From: Algoriphagus ornithinivorans
GTDB taxonomy: Bacteria; Bacteroidota; Bacteroidia; Cytophagales; Cyclobacteriaceae
Direction of reading: 5' to 3'
Assembly: GCF_900115305.1 (NCBI RefSeq)
Contig: NZ_FOVW01000001.1
Coordinates: 310,001 to 374,000, forward strand
DNA length: 64,000 nt
Shown here: one piece after another, positions 1-8,110 of the stretch
Position numbering within the stretch: the stretch's first letter is position 1
How the letters are laid out: each line of letters begins with the position of its first letter
Translations under genes and position numbers: made by a program
The notes under the pieces: model-generated
What the model saw: only the letters and a program-made list of their open reading frames with translations
The model's database searches: none
Told to the model about the DNA's origin: nothing

Positions 1-1
1 A

Positions 2-475
2 AAGATCGTTTGGGAAAATTCAAATACAGGTTATCTTGTTGATTTGTCTGCTCCTATTTACATTACGGAGGATGCCGGTGAGACTTGGGGGTTTTTAGGA
101 AGGATTGCGGAACCTACAGATGTTTTCAATTATGCGATAAATGAAAATCAGTTTTTTGTCTTTAGAAATAATGAAACCCTTCGCCTGGATAGATTAACGG
201 GTAAAATTCAGAAAGTTGCAGATCATCCTCTACAAATAATCAGTCATAGAGGAGATGATTTATTAGGGGTATTGCTATTCGATGCCTGCATGATTGTTAG
301 CCCATGTACCAGAAGGTGGGTGACTTCAAATGATTCAGGAAGAACATGGTCAAAAAAAATAATTGCACCCTACGAGATAGGTTATAACTTTTCATCACAA
401 CAATTGGGGCCTGGAAAGGCAGTATTTCTAACCCCTAGTTTTACCAGTCCATTGATATTTGTTACTAAAAGGTAG
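2..475 (+). CDS. Asp-box (BNR/sialidase-like) repeat protein, C-terminal part
   Basis: The reading frame is open from base 2 to the TAG at 473-475, so this is the 3' end of a gene that begins outside the window. The first in-window start-like codon (TTG at 44) is probably internal. Two Asp-boxes are visible, ITEDAGETW and TSNDSGRTW, which match the S/T-x-D-x-G-x-T-W turn of BNR/sialidase beta-propellers. No catalytic residues can be judged from the fragment. It may be a photosystem II stability factor-like (HCF136/YCF48) propeller or another exported Asp-box protein; Asp-boxes do not prove sialidase activity. A sialidase with five such boxes lies 4 kb downstream on the other strand, but nothing shows that the two are linked. 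Confidence 0.6.
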   Translation, partial: KIVWENSNTGYLVDLSAPIYITEDAGETWGFLGRIAEPTDVFNYAINENQFFVFRNNETLRLDRLTGKIQKVADHPLQIISHRGDDLLGVLLFDACMIVSPCTRRWVTSNDSGRTWSKKIIAPYEIGYNFSSQQLGPGKAVFLTPSFTSPLIFVTKR

Positions 476-564
476 TTTTAAGATTTACTTTTTTCGAAAT
501 CTTTTAAAAAGCACTTAAAAGAAGAGGGAAGGATTTCGATAGGTTAATTCAATGATTATTTTTC

Positions 565-605
565 TTTAGATTATTTCTAAATAGCTTGTTTAGAATTAGT
601 CTAAT
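565..605 (+). promoter_or_regulatory. Tandem TTTAGA-N5-TCTAAA operators upstream of siderophore receptor
   Basis: Site 1 (565-581) is a perfect inverted repeat, TTTAGA-TTATT-TCTAAA. Site 2 (589-605) is TTTAGA-ATTAG-TCTAAT with one mismatch. They start 24 bp apart, and site 2 covers the spacer between the -33 and -7 promoter elements, a repressor-like position. A near copy precedes the FecA-like receptor at 5485-5507. The genes are iron-uptake type, so a Fur- or DtxR-family iron repressor is the likely ligand; which one cannot be told from sequence. Confidence 0.6.
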
Positions 606-616
606 TAATAGGTTTG
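586..616 (+). promoter_or_regulatory. Bacteroidota-type promoter (-33 TTG / -7 TAnnTTTG)
   Basis: TTG at 586-588 and TAGGTTTG at 609-616 are separated by 20 bp, matching the Bacteroidota sigma consensus. The ATG of the siderophore receptor is 24 bp downstream of the -7 element. The second iron-type operator overlaps the promoter. Confidence 0.6.
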
Positions 617-640
617 TGTCGTTAAATTAAAATCAACAGC

Positions 641-3022
641 ATGAACCATAAATTTGTACTCAGTTTTAGTCTGGTTTGCCTGATGGTAATCAGTGCTTTA
701 GGACAAACAGCTACTATCAAAGGGAAGGTTACCACCTCAGATAACCAAGGTGTAGAATTTGTCAATGTTGGAATTAAAGGTAAGTCCAAGGGGGCAAGTA
801 CCGATCGTTTTGGAAACTTTGAAATCAAAGGAATAGAGCCTGGAAGGCTGACTGTGTTTGCTTCTTTTGTAGGTGCAGAAAAGCAGGAAAAAACAATAGA
901 ATTAAGTGCCGATCAGGTTTTAACCTTGAACTTTCAGCTTCAGCAAAGCTCTACTGATCTGGATGAAATAGTAGTCTCTGATCAATTTTCGAATCGATTT
1001 TATGAGGATAGTGCATTTACAATAGCCAAGCTTCCACTCAAGGACTTGGAAAATCCCCAGGTTTATAATTCAATATCCTCCAAGCTTCTCAAAGAGCAAG
1101 TTGCTACCAGCGTGAATGAAGCGATGAAAAATGCTACAGGTGTGACCCGACTTTGGGAATCAACCGGTAGAGGGGGCGATGGTGCCGAGTATTATAGCAT
1201 GAGAGGATTTTCTGTTCAACCTACTATGGTCAATGGACTACCAAGCGTGAATAATGGAAGTTTAGACCCTGCTAATATAGAATCTGTAGATGTGATCAAG
1301 GGGCCATCCGGTACGCTATTTGGAAGTCCTTTGATTTCTTATGGAGGTCTGATAAACATTACCACCAAAAAGCCCATGGATCAATTCAAGGGAGAATTAG
1401 GGTTTATAACGGGAAGTTTTGGGTTAAACAGGTTAACTGGTGATGTCAATATTCCTTTGACAACTGATGCTGCGATGAGAGTTAATACTGCTTATCAATC
1501 TCAAAATTCATTTCAGGATGCAGGAGGAAGAAAATCATTTTTTATAGCTCCTTCTTTCCGATTAAAGGCAAGCGAAAAGCTTACATTTTTAATTAATACT
1601 GAGTTCTTAAATGCTGAATCAGTCAATGCGCCCATGATATTCTTAAATCGAAATGCCCCATTATCATTTGAGAATATTGATCTTTTTGAGCAAAATTATT
1701 TCCGCTCTTTTACCAGCAATGAATTGTCCATCAGAAATACATCTTATGCCATTCAGGCACAGGCCTTCTATGAGCTTTCACCTAACTGGACTTCCCAAAC
1801 TGTGCTTTCCAGAAGTTCCACCAAGACGGATGGGTACTATCACTATCTCTGGGATCAGACCAATGGAAATGACTTTGTTCGTTTTATTTCAGATCGAAAT
1901 GGGCAAACCATCACCACAGATGTGCAGCAAAATTTCATAGGGGAATTCAACCTTGGCAGTTTTAAAAACAAAACGGTAATTGGTCTGGATTACTTTCAAT
2001 CCAATGTCTTGGACGGAAGCACTGCCTGGAGAGCCAATGGAATGATTTCTCTGGCAGAAGGAGCCGATACGGGTGATTTAACCCGTGCTGGAGTAGATGA
2101 TATTTTGAAAGGAACTTTTGTAGGAAATTCCTCTGCTCAAAACCAGGTCATCAGTGCCTACATTTCCAATGTCACAGAACTGCTGCCTCGCTTATCAGTA
2201 ATGACCAGTTTGAGAGTTGATAGATTCAGTGATCAGACTGAAGGGGTTTCGGAGGAGGAAAGAAATGAACAAACCGCACTTTCTCCCAAATTTGGGATCG
2301 TGTATCAACCCATAAAGGATAAGGTTTCCATTTTCGGAAACTATATGAATGGCTTTGTCAATGTCGCGCCCGCACAAGTGAGTGATGCGGACGGTTCTAA
2401 TCCGAGAATACGGACTTTTGACCCAGAACAAGCCAATCAGTTGGAATTCGGCGTGAAGACCAACCTGTATCAAAATAAGATTTCAGCCACTGCCAGCTAT
2501 TATAATATCCTGGTTAAAAACCGGGTAATGGCTGACCCAAACAATATTAATAACTCTATTCAAGGAGGGGAAGTGGTAAGTAGAGGCTTTGAATTCAGCT
2601 TGATTGCCAATCCTCTGAGAGGCCTGAACTTGGTGGCAGGTTTTGCAAAAAACCATTCCGAAGTAACAGCAGACAATCCTGAAAACGGCTATTTGGGCTT
2701 AAGACCTGAGCAGGCTGGACCTGACCAGTTGGTGAACTTTTGGGCCAGCTATACTTTGACACAAGGATCTTTGAAAGGATTAGGACTAGGATTCGGAGGA
2801 AATGCTGCCAGTGAGCATTTGACACTGAATAGAGCCAACACCGGAACCTTTGCACTTCCAGCATACCAAGTGTTGGATGCATCCATCTCTTATACAGGTT
2901 CTCAATACTTGTTAGCCTTGAAAGTCAATAATCTGACTAATCAAAAATACTATACAGGTTGGTCAACAGTGACTCCTCAAAGTCCGAGAAATATTTCTTT
3001 AAGCTTGAATTATAGATTCTAA
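641..3022 (+). CDS. TonB-dependent siderophore receptor
   Basis: This 793-residue outer-membrane receptor probably imports ferric siderophores using TonB energy. A signal peptide ends near ALGQ (residues 19-22). It is followed by a carboxypeptidase-regulatory-like beta-sandwich (about 23-105) and a plug domain with motifs typical of FhuE/FoxA-type receptors (VIKGPSGTLFGS at about 220-232). The rest is a 22-strand barrel ending in the terminal aromatic RF. The stop codon TAA overlaps the ATG of the PepSY membrane protein by one base, so the two genes form an operon, a common pairing for siderophore receptors. Two TTTAGA-N5-TCTAAA palindromes at the promoter suggest repression by iron. The family is certain; the exact ligand is not visible. 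Confidence 0.9.
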   Translation: MNHKFVLSFSLVCLMVISALGQTATIKGKVTTSDNQGVEFVNVGIKGKSKGASTDRFGNFEIKGIEPGRLTVFASFVGAEKQEKTIELSADQVLTLNFQLQQSSTDLDEIVVSDQFSNRFYEDSAFTIAKLPLKDLENPQVYNSISSKLLKEQVATSVNEAMKNATGVTRLWESTGRGGDGAEYYSMRGFSVQPTMVNGLPSVNNGSLDPANIESVDVIKGPSGTLFGSPLISYGGLINITTKKPMDQFKGELGFITGSFGLNRLTGDVNIPLTTDAAMRVNTAYQSQNSFQDAGGRKSFFIAPSFRLKASEKLTFLINTEFLNAESVNAPMIFLNRNAPLSFENIDLFEQNYFRSFTSNELSIRNTSYAIQAQAFYELSPNWTSQTVLSRSSTKTDGYYHYLWDQTNGNDFVRFISDRNGQTITTDVQQNFIGEFNLGSFKNKTVIGLDYFQSNVLDGSTAWRANGMISLAEGADTGDLTRAGVDDILKGTFVGNSSAQNQVISAYISNVTELLPRLSVMTSLRVDRFSDQTEGVSEEERNEQTALSPKFGIVYQPIKDKVSIFGNYMNGFVNVAPAQVSDADGSNPRIRTFDPEQANQLEFGVKTNLYQNKISATASYYNILVKNRVMADPNNINNSIQGGEVVSRGFEFSLIANPLRGLNLVAGFAKNHSEVTADNPENGYLGLRPEQAGPDQLVNFWASYTLTQGSLKGLGLGFGGNAASEHLTLNRANTGTFALPAYQVLDASISYTGSQYLLALKVNNLTNQKYYTGWSTVTPQSPRNISLSLNYRF

Positions 3023-4176
3023 TGCATCTTAAAAAATGGATTGGTAAAATTCACCTCTGGCTCGGATTATCTTCCGGGCTAGTGGTGTTTATAGTTGCGG
3101 TCACAGGCTGTATTTATGCCTTTCAATCTGAAATTCAGGATTTGACCCAGGACTATCGATTTGTAGAGCCTCAAGATAAACCGGTATTATATCCTACCGA
3201 AATCTGGGAAAAGGCTGATCAGGCATTACCGGGAAAGCATCTTCATGCAGTGCTTTATCCAACTGCAGATAGAGCTGCCCAGGCTATTTATTATAGTTTT
3301 GAAGAGCATTACTATTACTTTGTTTATGTCAACCCTTACACTGGAGAGGTATTAAAAGTAAAGGATGAGTTTGCAGATTTCTTTAGGATAGTGCTTGATG
3401 GACACTTTTACTTATGGCTTCCGCCAGAAATCGGTCAACCAGTGGTTGCTGGGTTTACTTTGATTTTTTTAGTCATGTGTATTTCCGGCTTAATCCTTTG
3501 GTGGCCTAAATCGAAACAGAAAAAATCCCAAAAATTCAGTATTAGATGGGGTGCCAGATGGAGAAGAAAGAATTATGACCTACATCAAGTGCTTGGGTTT
3601 TACGTCTTGACTTTTGCCCTAGTTTTTGCATTGACTGGACTGGTTTGGGGATATACATGGTTTAGAGATGCAGTTTATTTTGCCAGCACAGGTGGTAAAG
3701 ATTATCAAGAGTATTATACCCCAGTGTCTGACTCCACACAGGTTGCCACAGATTCCCTTCCTGCATTGGATAGAGCTTGGCTCAAAATGAGAGCACTTTA
3801 TCCCAATGCTGAATGGATTGAGGTTCACCCTCCTGAATTTGAGCATGCTTCCATTGCAACCAATGCAAATCCCGATGCCAGCACTTATTGGAAAATGGAT
3901 TACAGGTATTTTGACCAATACACTATGGAAGAACTTCCGGTTGATCATATTTGGAACCGCTTTCCGGAAGCATCATTTGGCGATAAGTTGGCGAGGATGA
4001 ATTATGATATTCACGTGGGAGCAATAGGAGGCTTGGCTGGAAAAATCTTAGCCTTTTGCCTCAGTGCAATCATAGCTTCTTTGCCAGTTACAGGATGTCT
4101 AATTTGGTGGGGGAGAAAAAATAAGAAGACGAAAAAAGCCAAACCGATTAATAAAGAAGATGCAGTAATGGCTTAG
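3022..4176 (+). CDS. PepSY-associated TM protein, putative siderophore-iron reductase partner
   Basis: This 384-residue inner-membrane protein has four clear helices (about 15-35, 140-165, 190-215 and 335-360), large periplasmic loops, and the WxxKxHLWLG start and GLILWWP motif of the PepSY-associated TM family. Members next to siderophore receptors are thought to act in periplasmic ferric-siderophore reduction, using heme bound by conserved histidines; candidates here are in KIHLWLG, DGHFYLW, DLHQVLG and DIHVGA. The start overlaps the receptor stop (TAATG), indicating translational coupling. The 3' end shares four bases with the convergent sialidase gene, so there is no intergenic terminator. 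Confidence 0.85.
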   Translation: MHLKKWIGKIHLWLGLSSGLVVFIVAVTGCIYAFQSEIQDLTQDYRFVEPQDKPVLYPTEIWEKADQALPGKHLHAVLYPTADRAAQAIYYSFEEHYYYFVYVNPYTGEVLKVKDEFADFFRIVLDGHFYLWLPPEIGQPVVAGFTLIFLVMCISGLILWWPKSKQKKSQKFSIRWGARWRRKNYDLHQVLGFYVLTFALVFALTGLVWGYTWFRDAVYFASTGGKDYQEYYTPVSDSTQVATDSLPALDRAWLKMRALYPNAEWIEVHPPEFEHASIATNANPDASTYWKMDYRYFDQYTMEELPVDHIWNRFPEASFGDKLARMNYDIHVGAIGGLAGKILAFCLSAIIASLPVTGCLIWWGRKNKKTKKAKPINKEDAVMA

Positions 4177-5342
4177 AAATTTGGGCTCCAAGCCAAAATT
4201 TTAAAGATTATTTCCTGATACTGATTTCTCTCATAGAGTATGCCCAGCTTTTTTTGATCGAGTTTTACCAGATCTGAATAAGCTGTCCAAGGTAGTAGAG
4301 CAGAATCTCCGGTGTAGTCGACAGGAATGATATGGTCCCAAGTTTGGCCTTCATCATAACTGATTTTGATAGTCAAATAATTGCGTTCTTCCGTATCTGC
4401 GGCGTTTGAATGTGCTAAAATGGTTTTACCTTCTATTTCACCTATAGACAAAATAGATGCCTGACAAACGGGATCTGGCAACTGATCTTCAAAATGCACA
4501 TTCTCCCATGTTTGCCCTCCGTCTGAGGAATAGGCCAGAATCCTCTGCCGGATATCACCACGTTGATTTCGGATGCTCATGATCATCCGTCCATCGCTTA
4601 TTTCTGCTGCGATAGATTCATTTGAACCGGGAATATCTATGGATTCAGATAATGAAAAACTTTTACCGTGATCATCTGTGAAAAAACCGTGGGCTTGATA
4701 CTCTGAAAAATTATCTTGCGGGTCTCCTTTGGAATGATTGGCTGCTACAAAGATTCTTCCCTTGTAAGGCCCTTCTTGAAACTGAAATGCATGCCCCGGA
4801 GTGTTGGCATAATGTCTCCAATCTTCTGGGTTTTGATAGGCAGGATTGAAACTTGGATTATTGGGTTTGTGAACTTGCAGGGTAATATTTTCTGGAGTTT
4901 CCCAAGTTCTTCCCAAATCGAAAGATTTCATCATCCAAACTTCCCTCACACCTTTATTCATCCGAATATCATATTCATGATTATTTCCGGTATTGTAAAA
5001 AAGGATGATGACGCCATTAGGGTAATTGGGATCAAACAAGTCTACAACCGGAGCGGGGTTTCCAGCCTGTAAGCTGTCATAATCCACCAATGTTTGAATA
5101 GGAGACCAGGTATGTCCACCATCCAAGCTTCTTTTCATGACCAGGTTGATATCCCCAAAGTCATCAGTTCCATTCACTCTGCCTTCTGCAAAGGCCAATA
5201 AATCTCCATTTGGCAAAGAAATAATGGCAGGAATACGGTAGACGGCATGACCTTCTTGACCTGCCACGAAAACCGGGATTTCCTGACAAAATACATATTG
5301 AATAAAAAATGAGAGAAAAAGAAAAAGAGCAGTTTTCTTCAC
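4173..5342 (-). CDS. Exo-alpha-sialidase (GH33-like), secreted
   Basis: This 389-residue protein has a signal peptide (cleavage near VFCQE, residues 16-20) and the bacterial sialidase layout: a YRIPAI motif (the F/Y-RIP arginine-triad motif) at about residues 39-44 and five Asp-boxes, SLDGGHTW, SFDLGRTW, TDDHGKSF, SSDGGQTW and SYDEGQTW. A catalytic Asp/Glu/Tyr set is likely (for example QEGPYKGRIF and ESIAAEISDGRM) but not proven by eye. It would remove terminal sialic acids from glycoconjugates in the periplasm or outside the cell. It is convergent with the PepSY gene and has no visible operon partner. Whether the substrate is sialic acid or a related nonulosonic acid cannot be decided. Confidence 0.85.
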   Translation of the reverse strand: MKKTALFLFLSFFIQYVFCQEIPVFVAGQEGHAVYRIPAIISLPNGDLLAFAEGRVNGTDDFGDINLVMKRSLDGGHTWSPIQTLVDYDSLQAGNPAPVVDLFDPNYPNGVIILFYNTGNNHEYDIRMNKGVREVWMMKSFDLGRTWETPENITLQVHKPNNPSFNPAYQNPEDWRHYANTPGHAFQFQEGPYKGRIFVAANHSKGDPQDNFSEYQAHGFFTDDHGKSFSLSESIDIPGSNESIAAEISDGRMIMSIRNQRGDIRQRILAYSSDGGQTWENVHFEDQLPDPVCQASILSIGEIEGKTILAHSNAADTEERNYLTIKISYDEGQTWDHIIPVDYTGDSALLPWTAYSDLVKLDQKKLGILYERNQYQEIIFKILAWSPNF

Positions 5343-5484
5343 AATCTAGGCTGTTTTGGGTGAGTCAAATTTAAATGAATTTACGAGATAGAACTGTCCA
5401 AGGTAAGCCATGGCCTCTTCTTTTAAGTCATCGTGTTAAATTTTATACGCTGTAAATGAAAGTATTACGATTAATTCACAATCT

Positions 5485-5507
5485 TTATTTAGATTTTTTC
5501 CAAATAA
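5485..5507 (+). promoter_or_regulatory. Iron-type operator palindrome upstream of FecA-like receptor
   Basis: TTATTTAGA-TTTTT-TCCAAATAA is a 23-bp inverted repeat with one mismatch in 9-bp arms. It shares the TTTAGA-N5-TC(T/C)AAA core with 565-605. It ends four bases upstream of the -33 element. Confidence 0.55.
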
Positions 5508-5510
5508 GTA

Positions 5511-5541
5511 TTGCTTGAGATTTCGGCTGCATTTACATTTG
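5511..5541 (+). promoter_or_regulatory. Bacteroidota-type promoter for FecA-like receptor
   Basis: TTG at 5511-5513 and TACATTTG at 5534-5541 are 20 bp apart. The ATG is at 5579, leaving a leader of about 30 bases. Spacing and -7 sequence match the promoter at 586-616. Confidence 0.6.
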
Positions 5542-5578
5542 CATCATTATTTTAAATCAATCTAGATAAAGATAGGAG

Positions 5579-8005
5579 ATGAGGTTCGTTTACAGTTTAT
5601 TGATTTGCAGTTTGCTGTTTTCTACAGAGCTTTTCGCACAGAAAAACTTGATCAAAGGAAGGATTTCTGACGAAAATGGAAATCCGGTTCGTGGTGCTTC
5701 AATTGTTTTGGAAGGAACAGTGAGAGGGGTTCAGTCTGATTTAAATGGCAGATATGAGCTGAAAGATTTTCCGAAAGGAAATTACACCCTTATGGTGAGT
5801 TTAGTGGGATTTCAAACTTGGTCTGAAGAATTCTCAATTGGAGAGCAGGAGACCAAAGAGTTTGATATCACGCTTCAAGAGGGCGATTTGCTTTTATCAG
5901 AAGTTAATGTTTCCGCAAGCAGGGGGATCTTAGGTCAAGAGAATCTTCCTGAAGTTTCTGACTTCAGAATCAATGCGGGAAAGAAGAATGAAGTCATTAA
6001 AATAGGAGAGATCAATGCCAATTTGGCGATGAACAATAGCCGTCAGATTTTTGGTAAAACTCCGGGAATGTCCATCTGGGAAAATGACGGATCAGGTATT
6101 CAGTTGGGGGTAGCCTCCCGAGGGTTAAGCCCTAATAGATCTTGGGAATTCAATGTCAGAATGAATGGCTATGATATTACCCCTGATCCTATGGGATATC
6201 CTGAGGCTTATTTTACACCTCCTATGGAAGTGGTAGAGCAGATTGAGATCATCCGAGGTGCATCTTCTTTACAATATGGCCCTCAGTTTGGTGGCTTGAT
6301 GAATTTTGTCTTAAGAAAGCCGGATAAATCTACCCGTTTCACTGCTGAGTCAATTAATACAGTTGGAAGCTATGGGCTTTTCAGTTCTTTCAACTACATA
6401 GGAGGAACCGAAGGAAAATGGAATTACACAGCTTATTATCAAAAAAGAAGGGGTGATGGCTGGAGAGAAAATGGATTTTTCAATACAGATCATGCTCACT
6501 TAGAGGTTAATTATGCTGCCAGCAACCGTCTGAAGTTGGGTTATGAAATGACCTATATGACCACAGAGACCCAGCAACCCGGAGGTGTTACTGATGCACA
6601 ATTCGAGGAAGATTCCCGTCAAAGCACCAGAAGTAGAAATTGGTTCAATACTCCTTGGTTCATTCCTTCCCTTTCCGCAGAATACATCGTGTCACCTAGC
6701 ACCAAGTTAAATTGGAAGGCATTTGGAACATTTGCTGAAAGAAATTCCGTAGGCTTTATGCGTCCGATAAATCAGGAGGACGATTTGGGTAACCGCCAGG
6801 TGGATAGAGATTTCTACACTACCTACGGAACCGAATTGAGAATGAGTACCAACTATGAGCTGTTTGGCCAGGAACAGACTTTGATCACAGGATTCCGATA
6901 TTTCAATGGTGCAATTGACAGAAGGCAGCTAGGAACAGGCACTGCTGGCTTTGAAATGGATTTCTCCGTACGAGAGGGAGACTTCAGAAGACAACTGGAC
7001 TTCAATAACATCAATACAGCTGCATTTGCAGAAAATGTATTCAGGTTCAATGATAAGTTTCTCTTGACTGCCGGTCTACGCTATGAAAATATCCGCTCTA
7101 ATATGGAAGGTCAGCTGAATTTGACCAACGGAGTTCCTCAAACTTTAGAGCCGATTACCAGAACCCGAAACTTTGTATTGTTGGGTTTGGGAGCGGAATA
7201 CCATGTCACTAAGACTACAGAGTTTTACACCAACTTCTCTCAGGCATATAGGCCGGTATTGATTTCAGATTTGACTCCTCCGGCTACAACGGATGTGATT
7301 GATCCAAATTTGCAGGACTCCAGAGGATATAATTTTGATTTTGGATACAGAGGTTCAATTTTCCCTTATGTCAAATTTGACTTGGGCTATTTCCAACTCA
7401 ACTATCAGGACAGAATCGGAACAATTGCCCAAAGCAGACAAGATGGAAGTATCTATCAATTCAGAACCAATCTTGGAAATTCAATCAGCCGTGGATTTGA
7501 AGGCTATGTGGAATTTGATCCCGTGACGGCAATTTTTGAAAGTTCTCGATTTGGATACCTACACCTTTTCGCTTCCTTGGCCTTTATTGATGCCACTTAC
7601 GGAGATTTTGAAGTGACATCTGTCAGCAATGGAGAGATTGTGACAAGAAATCTGGAAGGAAACCAAGTAGAAAATGCGCCGAGAAAAATCAATCGATTTG
7701 GTGCAACCTACAATCTGGGTAAGTTCTCCATGACTTGGCAGTTGAGCGATGTTGGAGAAGCTTTCTCTGATGCATCCAATACGGTTGAACCCAACGCGAC
7801 TGCTACTGTGGGCTTGATTCCAGCATATCAGGTTCAGGACTTATCTGCATCTTGGAATGTTTGGAAGCAGCATTCAATCAAAGCGGGAGTTAATAATCTA
7901 ACAGATGAAAGATATTTTACCCGAAGAGCGGGGGGATATCCAGGGCCAGGTATTATGCCGGCAGACGGTAGAACCTTTTACTTGACTTTGGGATTGAAAT
8001 TCTAA
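5579..8005 (+). CDS. FecA-like TonB-dependent receptor
   Basis: This 808-residue outer-membrane receptor has a signal peptide (ends near ELFAQ), a carboxypeptidase-regulatory-like domain (about 25-105), a plug and a barrel ending KF. The plug carries signatures of the Fe(III)-dicitrate receptor family: GMSIWENDGSGIQLGVASRG, NVRMNGYDI, GYPEAYFTPP and IIRGASSLQYGPQFGGL. Iron citrate or a similar ferric hydroxycarboxylate is the best guess for the ligand. No FecR/FecI-type regulator is adjacent; the promoter instead carries an iron-type palindrome. A strong terminator follows. Confidence 0.88.
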   Translation: MRFVYSLLICSLLFSTELFAQKNLIKGRISDENGNPVRGASIVLEGTVRGVQSDLNGRYELKDFPKGNYTLMVSLVGFQTWSEEFSIGEQETKEFDITLQEGDLLLSEVNVSASRGILGQENLPEVSDFRINAGKKNEVIKIGEINANLAMNNSRQIFGKTPGMSIWENDGSGIQLGVASRGLSPNRSWEFNVRMNGYDITPDPMGYPEAYFTPPMEVVEQIEIIRGASSLQYGPQFGGLMNFVLRKPDKSTRFTAESINTVGSYGLFSSFNYIGGTEGKWNYTAYYQKRRGDGWRENGFFNTDHAHLEVNYAASNRLKLGYEMTYMTTETQQPGGVTDAQFEEDSRQSTRSRNWFNTPWFIPSLSAEYIVSPSTKLNWKAFGTFAERNSVGFMRPINQEDDLGNRQVDRDFYTTYGTELRMSTNYELFGQEQTLITGFRYFNGAIDRRQLGTGTAGFEMDFSVREGDFRRQLDFNNINTAAFAENVFRFNDKFLLTAGLRYENIRSNMEGQLNLTNGVPQTLEPITRTRNFVLLGLGAEYHVTKTTEFYTNFSQAYRPVLISDLTPPATTDVIDPNLQDSRGYNFDFGYRGSIFPYVKFDLGYFQLNYQDRIGTIAQSRQDGSIYQFRTNLGNSISRGFEGYVEFDPVTAIFESSRFGYLHLFASLAFIDATYGDFEVTSVSNGEIVTRNLEGNQVENAPRKINRFGATYNLGKFSMTWQLSDVGEAFSDASNTVEPNATATVGLIPAYQVQDLSASWNVWKQHSIKAGVNNLTDERYFTRRAGGYPGPGIMPADGRTFYLTLGLKF

Positions 8006-8028
8006 ATTTAATTTCATGTTCTTTCATT

Positions 8029-8059
8029 GCCACTCTGGGTAACCGGAGTGGCTTTTTTA
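8029..8059 (+). terminator. Rho-independent terminator after FecA-like receptor
   Basis: Stem GCCACTC/GAGTGGC (8029-8035 with 8046-8052) with extra inner GG/CC pairing, then a run of six T. Confidence 0.8.
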
Positions 8060-8110
8060 TTTAAATGGAGAGTTATCTGCGAATAAGTTTTTTAGATTTA
8101 TAATTCAACA

